Below, piece by piece: positions 39,381 to 45,927 of a DNA stretch of 64,000 bases (position 1 is its first letter; every line of letters begins with the position of its first letter). Origin of the DNA: an uncultured Halobacteriovorax sp. Its GTDB lineage: Bacteria > Bdellovibrionota > Bacteriovoracia > Bacteriovoracales > Bacteriovoracaceae. A program made the position numbers and the translations under genes. Where the stretch lies: assembly GCA_913061265.1 (NCBI GenBank), contig CAJXVS010000003.1, positions 248,001 through 312,000 on the forward strand. The letters are read 5' to 3'. The notes below the pieces were generated by a model. The model had not been told where the DNA came from, did no database searches, and saw only the letters and a list, made by a program, of their open reading frames with translations.

Positions 39381-40387
39381 TTTTCTTCGATATGCCTAAT
39401 GGCCTTATCAGAAATCTCTCTCCCTCTAGGGGTTCTGAGAATAAAACCTTCTTTGAGTAAGAATGGTTCATAGACATCTTCAATAGTAGAACGATCTTCC
39501 GCAAGAGTTGCACAAAGAGCTTCGATACCAACTGGTCCACCTTTATAATAATCCTTAATCACTTGAATAATCTTTCGATCCATTCTGTCCAAACCGGATG
39601 AATCGATATCCATAAGATCTAGCGACTTTTTCACATGCCCTGAATCAATGACCTTATTCCCTTCAACAAGAGCAAAGTCTCTCACTCTTCTTAAAATCCT
39701 ATTGGCGATCCTTGGTGTACCTCTTGAGCATTTTGCCATTTCTAGCTTAGCTCCATCACCGAGTTCTATTTCTAACTTCTTAGAATTATTTTGGATAATC
39801 GAAGCCAGCTCTGATGGGTTATAAAAATCAAAGTGGAGATGGGCCATAAACCTATCCCTAAGGGGATTTGATAAAAGGCCTGATCTTGTTGTTGCTCCTA
39901 TTAAAGTAAATGGAGCGACTTCGATTTGCATGGTTCTAGCGCTTGGCCCCTGACCGATAACAATATCTAATCTAAAATCTTCCATCGCTGAATAAAGAAT
40001 TTCTTCAACAGAAATATGTAATCTATGAATCTCATCGATAAATAAGACATCCCTTGGCCCTAAATTCGTTAGGATTGCAGCTAGGTCACCTTTTTTTTCA
40101 ATAGCTGGACCTGATACAACATGAAGCTCAGTTCCAAGAGCATCAGCAATAAGCATGGCAAGAGAAGTTTTACCAAGACCAGGAGGCCCAGATAAAAGAG
40201 CATGATCCATGGCCTGCTCTCTCATATTTGACGACTTCACCATGACATCAATATTTTCAATTATTCTTTTTTGACCAATAAATTCACTAAAATTGGTAGG
40301 TCTTAATCTTTCTTCTTGTTTGAATTCTCGTTCAGTATTTCCTGTAGATAAAAACCTAGAACTTGAAGTTTCAATATCAATATCCAT
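39377..40387 (-). CDS. ruvB: Holliday junction helicase RuvB
   Basis: AAA+ motor that drives branch migration with RuvA. Walker A GPPGLGKTSLAM, Walker B LFIDEIHRL and the sensor region APFTLIGATTRSGLLSNPLR are intact. 336 residues matches E. coli. It starts directly after the ruvA stop. Confidence 0.98.
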   Translation of the reverse strand: MDIDIETSSSRFLSTGNTEREFKQEERLRPTNFSEFIGQKRIIENIDVMVKSSNMREQAMDHALLSGPPGLGKTSLAMLIADALGTELHVVSGPAIEKKGDLAAILTNLGPRDVLFIDEIHRLHISVEEILYSAMEDFRLDIVIGQGPSARTMQIEVAPFTLIGATTRSGLLSNPLRDRFMAHLHFDFYNPSELASIIQNNSKKLEIELGDGAKLEMAKCSRGTPRIANRILRRVRDFALVEGNKVIDSGHVKKSLDLMDIDSSGLDRMDRKIIQVIKDYYKGGPVGIEALCATLAEDRSTIEDVYEPFLLKEGFILRTPRGREISDKAIRHIEEN

Positions 40388-41029
40388 CTAAATTTCCTTT
40401 AATACTAAGTGAACAAGTTGTTCTGCTTTTGTCACTTCGTTATCGTTGAGGATCTTCTGTGCTAACGGAAGAACTTGCTCCTCCCTAAACCCTAACTCTT
40501 TACAAGCGACAAGCGCTTCGTCCATCAAGAGATGTGTCGTCGATGTTGAAAAGTCTTTTTCTACTTCTCCAATCTTAAAGGCCGGAAGCTCTTCAAGATT
40601 ATCAGCATCTAATTTATAAGAAGGTGAATACATTCTTATTTTAGAAATCTTCTTAGAAAGATCCAAGATGATTTGAGCGGCTGCTTTCGGGCCAACGCCT
40701 GGAGCTTTAGTTAAGGTTTTCTTATTTTCTAAAAGGATTGATTCAATAATATTTTCTGTTCCTAAGAAACCCAAGAGATTAAAGGCTCCCTTTGGACCTA
40801 CACCCTTAACCGAAGTTAAGAGTTCAAACATCTTTTTATCTCTAAGGTTTGGAAAACCAAAGAGTTGTTCACTAGCTTCTTTAATTTGATGAGAAATGAA
40901 TAAGCTCTGAAACGATCCTTCAGAGAGAACTCTGTTATAATAAACTTGATAGCCAATTCCTGAAGAAGTTAAAACAATCGTTTCAACTCCATCACTAAAA
41001 AGAACCTTTCCTTGTATATGACCAATCAT
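40388..41029 (-). CDS. ruvA: Holliday junction DNA-binding protein RuvA
   Basis: Tetrameric junction-binding protein that loads RuvB. The start MIGHIQGKVLFSDGVETIV forms the OB domain. Helix-hairpin-helix motifs are visible in LLTSVKGVGPKGAFNLLG and LTKAPGVGPKAAAQII, and the C-terminal domain III binds RuvB. 213 residues, near the E. coli length of 203. Confidence 0.96.
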   Translation of the reverse strand: MIGHIQGKVLFSDGVETIVLTSSGIGYQVYYNRVLSEGSFQSLFISHQIKEASEQLFGFPNLRDKKMFELLTSVKGVGPKGAFNLLGFLGTENIIESILLENKKTLTKAPGVGPKAAAQIILDLSKKISKIRMYSPSYKLDADNLEELPAFKIGEVEKDFSTSTTHLLMDEALVACKELGFREEQVLPLAQKILNDNEVTKAEQLVHLVLKEI

Positions 41030-41039
41030 ATTCTTCCTT

Positions 41040-41582
41040 TTACTTAAAAGCCTCTCTCAAGCTTGTTCCACCTGAGAAGAGTCTATCGCTTTTTTTAACA
41101 GCATGATCTTTTAAAATACTATGGCATACAGCGATAGCTAAAGCGTCACTTTCATCATCAGTTCCAAAGTCAGTTTGGATTTGATTCTTGAACATCATCT
41201 TCAAGGCTTTATTTACACTTTCTTTATTTGCATGCCCATGTCCAGTGACCGTTGATTTTACTAAGTTTGGCGAATACTCAAAGACTTTACTCTTATGAGT
41301 ATTCATAAACGCTGCAATCATTGCGCCCCTAGCTTGAGCTAATTTTGCAAGAGAGGTTACATTTTTAACATAGATCAAAGACTCAATGGCAATTTGATCG
41401 GGCTTATATATTTTTACTAATTCGGCGCATGATAAATGGATATTTCCGAGCCTATCCATAAAGTCTGACTTGCAGTCGTACTTCATTACGCCAGATTCTA
41501 AATAATTTATTTTTCGGCCTTTGAGTTCGATAAGACCAAATCCGGCCTTTCTAGATCCAGGGTCGATTCCTAGGATGATCAT
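41040..41582 (-). CDS. ruvC: Holliday junction resolvase RuvC
   Basis: RNase H-fold endonuclease that cuts Holliday junctions. Catalytic acidic residues are visible: Asp7 in LGIDPGSR, Glu67 in IAIESLIYVKN, and the pair in GTDDESDALAIAVCH. 180 residues is normal. It heads ruvC-ruvA-ruvB and follows a 57-residue membrane protein gene by 44 bases. Confidence 0.96.
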   Translation of the reverse strand: MIILGIDPGSRKAGFGLIELKGRKINYLESGVMKYDCKSDFMDRLGNIHLSCAELVKIYKPDQIAIESLIYVKNVTSLAKLAQARGAMIAAFMNTHKSKVFEYSPNLVKSTVTGHGHANKESVNKALKMMFKNQIQTDFGTDDESDALAIAVCHSILKDHAVKKSDRLFSGGTSLREAFK

Positions 41583-41626
41583 TGTCTTTAATAATAACTA
41601 ATTGCGAAATAGAGTGTCTAGGAAAC

Positions 41627-41800
41627 TTAAGACTGAAATCTTCCCCTAACGAAGTTGCCCACGTAGAAGACTAAAGAACCGCCAACAAGCTGAACAAGCT
41701 CAAGTTGACCATAATCACCTTTCATCATACCTGAAAACAAACAGATACCTACTGTGGCCAATCCCGTTAACTGTAATCCAAATCCGATATAGAACATCAT
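41627..41800 (-). CDS. Small membrane protein, 57 residues, upstream of ruvC
   Basis: Unbroken 58-codon ORF starting MMFYIGFGLQLTGLATVGIC. It has two hydrophobic segments (about residues 3-24 and 34-50) joined by MKGDYGQLE and ends in a basic tail RGRFQS, so an N-in or N-out hairpin in the inner membrane is likely. GAGAG lies 7 bases before the ATG. It runs in the same direction as ruvC, 44 bases away, and probably shares its transcript. Family not recognised. Confidence 0.65.
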   Translation of the reverse strand: MMFYIGFGLQLTGLATVGICLFSGMMKGDYGQLELVQLVGGSLVFYVGNFVRGRFQS

Positions 41801-41920
41801 AATTAAGCTCTCGATAGTTTAACTTTCCAAGGTTCTACCAAAAGAAATTTAACGACGCAAAGTGAGTCCACAAGGTCGTAAAAACAATATAGGATGAAGG
41901 CACTTCAACCTAGGAATCCT

Positions 41921-42781
41921 ATGACGATTGAACTACGGTCTGCCCCTTTAGTGGAGCAGGAGCTAGAAAAGCTCACTTCAAAGTGCGAACTCTTAAAATC
42001 TAAAGGTGTAACTCCCTCAATGAAGGTCATTCTTGTGGGTCAAATCAAAGCCAGCGTTATCTACACTAAGAACAAGAAGAAGTTTTGTGAACGTTTCGGG
42101 GCTGATTGTGAAATCATAAACTTGGATGAAAGTATCAACGAGCAAGACTTTGTTGATGCAGTTAAAAAGATAAGTGAGAATAAAAGCGTTCACGGATGCT
42201 TTGTTCAGCTACCTCTTCCTAGTCACTTAAGTCATATAGACCCAGGCGCTCTCATAGACCCTAATAAAGATGTAGATGGCTTTCATGAGCATAATATTGG
42301 GGAGCTCTTCAAGGGTGATCCAAAATCAAAGTTTTTAATGCCGTGCACACCCCAAGGCGTCCTCGGGACTTTGAATTATTACAATTTTCCAGTAGAGGGA
42401 AAAAATATAGTCATCATCGGCAGAAGCCTAATCGTAGGGAAACCCTTAGCCCTCTTACTTCTCAACAATAATGCAACAGTAACCGTTTGCCACAGTAGAA
42501 CGACGGATCTTAAAGAACATACTAAAAGAGCTGATATTATTATTAGCGCTGTAGGTAAACCTAGGTTCTTAACTGCTGATTATTTAAACGAAAATGGAAA
42601 ACAAGTCTTAGTTGATGTTGGAATCAATCATGATGAAAATGGAAAACTATGTGGCGACTTAGATTACGAAAATCTTCTTGGGCGCTGCCAAGCCATTACC
42701 CCGGTTCCTGGAGGAGTTGGTCCCTTGACCATTCTTTCCTTGGCCCAAAATCTTTTACAAGCAGCTGAAAACAGCTTATAG
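41921..42781 (+). CDS. folD: Methylenetetrahydrofolate dehydrogenase / cyclohydrolase
   Basis: Bifunctional one-carbon enzyme interconverting 5,10-methylene-THF, 5,10-methenyl-THF and 10-formyl-THF. Active-site segment ASVIYTKNKKKFC with the catalytic Tyr and Lys; QLPLPSHL, DPNKDVDGFH and the NADP-binding IIGRSLIVGKPLALLL are typical. I chose the ATG at 41921 because AGGA lies 5 bases before it and the 286-residue product aligns with E. coli (288). An ATG at 41894 would add 9 residues but has no spaced RBS. It supplies folate units linked to gcvT, 14 bases downstream. Confidence 0.93.
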   Translation: MTIELRSAPLVEQELEKLTSKCELLKSKGVTPSMKVILVGQIKASVIYTKNKKKFCERFGADCEIINLDESINEQDFVDAVKKISENKSVHGCFVQLPLPSHLSHIDPGALIDPNKDVDGFHEHNIGELFKGDPKSKFLMPCTPQGVLGTLNYYNFPVEGKNIVIIGRSLIVGKPLALLLLNNNATVTVCHSRTTDLKEHTKRADIIISAVGKPRFLTADYLNENGKQVLVDVGINHDENGKLCGDLDYENLLGRCQAITPVPGGVGPLTILSLAQNLLQAAENSL

Positions 42782-42795
42782 ATGAGAGACATCTT

Positions 42796-43872
42796 ATGGA
42801 ATTATTAAAGACTATTCTTCACCAGAAACATTGTGATCTTGGAGCTAAAATGGCTCCTTTCGCTGGCTTTGATATGCCAATCCAGTACACATCTGTGAAG
42901 GACGAATCGCTTGCGGTTAGAAACTCCTCTGGCGTCTTTGACGTAAGCCATATGGGCGAGTTTCTTGTTAAGGGAGCTGACGCTGTTAAGTTTGTCGACT
43001 TTATCGTAACCAATGACTTTTTAAATGCTGGTAACCTCAAGGCCGTCTATTCTCCTCTCTGTAGAGAAGATGGAACTGTTATTGATGATCTTATTGCTTA
43101 TAAATTAAAAGAAGATGAAGTACTCATTTGCGTCAATGCTTCAAATATTGAAAAAGATTGGAATTGGATTTTTTCTAAGACCGAAGGTTTTGATATCACC
43201 CTAGAAAATCAGAGTGATAAGACATCCCTCCTGGCCCTTCAAGGTCCAGACTCAGAGAAGATCTTAAAAGAGCTAGGACTTATTCCAAGAGAAGACTTTA
43301 CTTACTACTCTGTCGGTTTTTCAAAGTTTGAAGATTCAGAGGTTCTCATTGCCCGAACCGGCTATACCGGTGAAGATGGCTTTGAAATATTTTGCCCTAA
43401 TGAATCAATCACTGTTCTTTGGGATAAGTTATTGGATCTAGGTGTAACGCCTTGCGGACTGGCTTCTAGAGACGTTTTAAGACTCGAAGTTTGTTATCCA
43501 TTATATGGCCATGAACTAAATGATGAACTTACTCCTCTTGATGCAAACCTCAAGTGGACTGTTAAAGAATCAAAGCCTAAGTTTATTGGTAAAGAGAAGC
43601 TTTCAGGTCACAGCTCTAAGTATAGACTTGCGAAGCTAAGCCTAGATAAAGGAATACCGAGAGAAGGCTATTCGGTTCTAAACCTCGATGGAAAAACAAT
43701 TGGTTATATAACTTCGGGGACACACTCTGTTGTTTTAGGAAAAGGAATCTGCCTCGCTCATATTGAAAGAGATGCCTGGCCTGAGAGCAAAGAGTTTTCA
43801 ATTGAAATTAGGAACCGAGTTTTTCCAGCAACTTATCATACAAAGCCATTTGTCACCGGAGGACATAAATAA
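42796..43872 (+). CDS. gcvT: Aminomethyltransferase (glycine cleavage T protein)
   Basis: Transfers the methylene group from aminomethyl-lipoyl H protein to THF and releases ammonia. 358 residues; GAKMAPFAGFDMPIQYTSV, SSGVFDVSHMGEF, ARTGYTGEDGFEIF and LDANLKWTVKESKPKFIGKE are T-protein signatures. The stop overlaps the gcvH start by one base. The P protein gene is not nearby. Confidence 0.95.
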   Translation: MELLKTILHQKHCDLGAKMAPFAGFDMPIQYTSVKDESLAVRNSSGVFDVSHMGEFLVKGADAVKFVDFIVTNDFLNAGNLKAVYSPLCREDGTVIDDLIAYKLKEDEVLICVNASNIEKDWNWIFSKTEGFDITLENQSDKTSLLALQGPDSEKILKELGLIPREDFTYYSVGFSKFEDSEVLIARTGYTGEDGFEIFCPNESITVLWDKLLDLGVTPCGLASRDVLRLEVCYPLYGHELNDELTPLDANLKWTVKESKPKFIGKEKLSGHSSKYRLAKLSLDKGIPREGYSVLNLDGKTIGYITSGTHSVVLGKGICLAHIERDAWPESKEFSIEIRNRVFPATYHTKPFVTGGHK

Positions 43873-44261
43873 TGTCACACAATATTCCAGAGAACCTTAA
43901 GTACACAAAAGAACATGAATGGACCCTTATTGAAGGCGATACAGTGACCATTGGTATTACTGATTTTGCCCAATCCTCTCTAGGAGACATAGTCTTTGTA
44001 GAGCTTCCTGAAGAAGGTGCAAGCCTAGAGATCAACTCTGCCTTTGGCGTTGTTGAGTCTATTAAGTCAGTTAGTGACCTCTACTCCCCGTTAAGCGGAG
44101 AAGTCCTTCAGGCAAACGGTGACCTAGAAGGCGCCCCTGAGATGCTTAACACCGACCCGTATCAAAACTGGATCGTTAAGATTAGGATGACTAATACTGA
44201 GGAGCTAGACCAGCTTATGACTCCCTCGGCCTACTTGGAGCATTGTAATTCTTTAAATTAA
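43872..44261 (+). CDS. gcvH: Glycine cleavage H protein
   Basis: Lipoyl carrier that moves the aminomethyl group between P, T and L proteins. 129 residues; HEWTLIEGDTVTIGITDFAQ and the lipoylation site Lys65 in VVESIKSVSD are clear. It is the last gene of folD-gcvT-gcvH, followed by a strong terminator. Confidence 0.96.
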   Translation: MSHNIPENLKYTKEHEWTLIEGDTVTIGITDFAQSSLGDIVFVELPEEGASLEINSAFGVVESIKSVSDLYSPLSGEVLQANGDLEGAPEMLNTDPYQNWIVKIRMTNTEELDQLMTPSAYLEHCNSLN

Positions 44262-44309
44262 TTTAATATTTTCTTTACAAAATCTTAACTCAATTAAAAT
44301 CATAGCTAG

Positions 44310-44332
44310 CCCCCTTTTTAAGGGGGTTTTTT
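44310..44332 (+). terminator. Intrinsic terminator after gcvH
   Basis: Stem CCCCCTT/AAGGGGG (44310-44316 with 44320-44326), three-base loop, followed by six T. It ends the folD-gcvT-gcvH transcript. Confidence 0.92.
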
Positions 44333-44488
44333 ATTGCAAGAAAAATATATTTTTTTTTCTGAATTTCTTGTCAACTTAAAAGGAATCAAAACCTAAAAGA
44401 ATTAGTTGTTTTCATAGGGGAAAACGAAGTTTTTATGATTTTGTTCGCATCATTTTGAGAGTTTGAAATTATTTTCACGAAGGTAATA

Positions 44489-44514
44489 TTTTTGCTTTAC
44501 TGTTAAAGCAAAAA
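44489..44514 (+). promoter_or_regulatory. 11-bp perfect inverted repeat upstream of the 102-residue gene
   Basis: TTTTTGCTTTA (44489-44499) and TAAAGCAAAAA (44504-44514) flank a CTGT loop, 45 bases before the next ATG. The rest of the 298-base gap after gcvH is A/T-rich with the terminator at 44310. The repeat could be an operator or a leader hairpin; there is no T-tract for termination. Confidence 0.5.
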
Positions 44515-44559
44515 CTCTGATACTCCAAAAATCATTTTAGCGAAAAGGCACACACACCA

Positions 44560-44868
44560 ATGCAAATGGAAAACCAAGAACTGATTCAATTACTCAACAC
44601 TGCTATTGTTAAATCAAAAGAAAAAAAGATTGATAGCACGTATGAAAAAAGATTATCTGAGATCTGTAAGCAACCAGCAGTGTCTGCAATTGCAAACGCT
44701 ATCTCTACTCTTGCTGACAGTGAAAAGATAAGCCGAGACCAAGCTGCTGTTCAAATTGTTGAAACAATCAGAGAGCTTGATTCTATTTGGAATAACTATG
44801 TAATGATGGAAGGTCTTGGGAAGCTAAAAGAACTCTTAAAAGACCCGTCTGAAAATAGACCTCACTAA
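44560..44868 (+). CDS. Conserved-looking helical protein, unknown function
   Basis: 102 residues, no signal peptide or membrane segment. The sequence is mostly amphipathic helix: a Lys/Glu-rich start (AIVKSKEKKIDSTYEKRL), then AIANAISTLADSEKISRDQAA and the end GLGKLKELLKDPSENRPH. An ATG two codons in is an alternative start; no strong RBS is present. It stands alone between a terminator and a convergent gene whose stop overlaps it by 4 bases. I do not recognise the family. Confidence 0.75.
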   Translation: MQMENQELIQLLNTAIVKSKEKKIDSTYEKRLSEICKQPAVSAIANAISTLADSEKISRDQAAVQIVETIRELDSIWNNYVMMEGLGKLKELLKDPSENRPH

Positions 44869-45827
44869 CCCTTTACGACAAAGCCCCATTCAATTTGCGC
44901 ATGACCATCCTTCATCATCCCTTTTGGTGGATTAGGAAATGGACCAGCTTTCTTAAATGATTCAATGGCGGCGTCATCTAGTTCACGAACACCTGAGGTT
45001 GAGTTGATCTTGATATCTACAATATTGCCACCATTGTCCATGGTTATTGTTAGTGATGTAATTCGATTCTCGCTAGCAGGAATCCTCCTACCTTGCTTAT
45101 AAAGTGACTCAGCCTTCTTTCTTAAGGAGTTACCCCAATACTGCTCTAGCTTCTGCTTAATACGGTGATAGAAGCCGTAATACTTATACTCTACTGTGTT
45201 CAAATTGGTCACATCACCTAAAGGTACGTCCTCAATAAAGTCATTATTCTGAGAGAGACCCAAAAGACCCTCTCTTCCGCTTTTAAGTCCTAAGGCCGCT
45301 AGCTTCCTTTTCATCTCCGCCTTTTTTTCACGCTTTGGAGTTTCACTTCCAAGGGCAAGATCGTTAAAGCTAATTTTTTTGGTTCTTTTTATAACGCCTT
45401 TTTTCTTTTGGCTTTTAGCCACTTTCTTAGTCACTTTAGTATTCTTCTTAGCTTGAGTTAATTTCTTAACTCCTTTTTTAATTCCCTTACCAGTCTCTTT
45501 GAAAACACCAATTCTCTTAGAGACGGTTTGGCGGTCATAAGTTTGAGTTTTCTCAGACAGGAATCTACTATCGTTTTCTTTCTTCTTACCAGTGTTCTCG
45601 GTAGTAACGATTTGCTTAATCTTTCCAGATTTCTTTTGAACTTTTCTAGGGGCTAACTGAACCTTGATAACTTGCTGAGCTACCTTTTTAGATTCGCTAA
45701 ACTTAGGAAGCTCTATCTTGAAACCTAGAAATCCTAGGTGAACAATAAAAGAAAAGAATAAGGCCCAAAAAGAATATCTCTTTAGATACCTCTTAATCCC
45801 TAAATTTCTTTCTATTTCATTTTTCAT
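44865..45827 (-). CDS. TonB-like energy transducer with lysine-rich linker
   Basis: 320 residues. A membrane anchor at about 19-36 (FWALFFSFIVHLGFLGF) with a histidine inside, as in TonB, is followed by a long basic linker (about 45-180) rich in Lys, Thr and Gln rather than the usual Pro-Glu/Pro-Lys repeats. The C-terminal domain (about 215-320) is TonB-like: RITSLTITMDNGGNIVDIKI, SGVRELDDAAIESFKKAGPF and ending IEWGFVVKG. No exbB or exbD is adjacent. It may link inner membrane energy or cell-wall work to the outer membrane; PBP1A lies upstream. Confidence 0.78.
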   Translation of the reverse strand: MKNEIERNLGIKRYLKRYSFWALFFSFIVHLGFLGFKIELPKFSESKKVAQQVIKVQLAPRKVQKKSGKIKQIVTTENTGKKKENDSRFLSEKTQTYDRQTVSKRIGVFKETGKGIKKGVKKLTQAKKNTKVTKKVAKSQKKKGVIKRTKKISFNDLALGSETPKREKKAEMKRKLAALGLKSGREGLLGLSQNNDFIEDVPLGDVTNLNTVEYKYYGFYHRIKQKLEQYWGNSLRKKAESLYKQGRRIPASENRITSLTITMDNGGNIVDIKINSTSGVRELDDAAIESFKKAGPFPNPPKGMMKDGHAQIEWGFVVKG

Positions 45828-45899
45828 AAAACAACTAAAGCTCCTAAGAACTTATCGTCGCTTTAGTGGGTTTCTATAACTTGAATTGATAAGATTAAC

Positions 45900-45922
45900 C
45901 TATGGGAAAGAATCTCCCATAG
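45900..45922. repeat. 8-bp inverted repeat after the PBP1A gene
   Basis: CTATGGGA (45900-45907) and TCCCATAG (45915-45922) flank a seven-base loop just past the PBP1A stop. There is no clear T-tract on the minus strand, so it may be an mRNA end or processing hairpin. Confidence 0.5.
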
Positions 45923-45927
45923 TCCAA

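Noticed and set aside
41583-41893. Glycine riboswitch before folD-gcvT-gcvH
   Set aside because: No recognisable glycine aptamer core or tandem structure; the region holds the 57-residue gene on the other strand instead.
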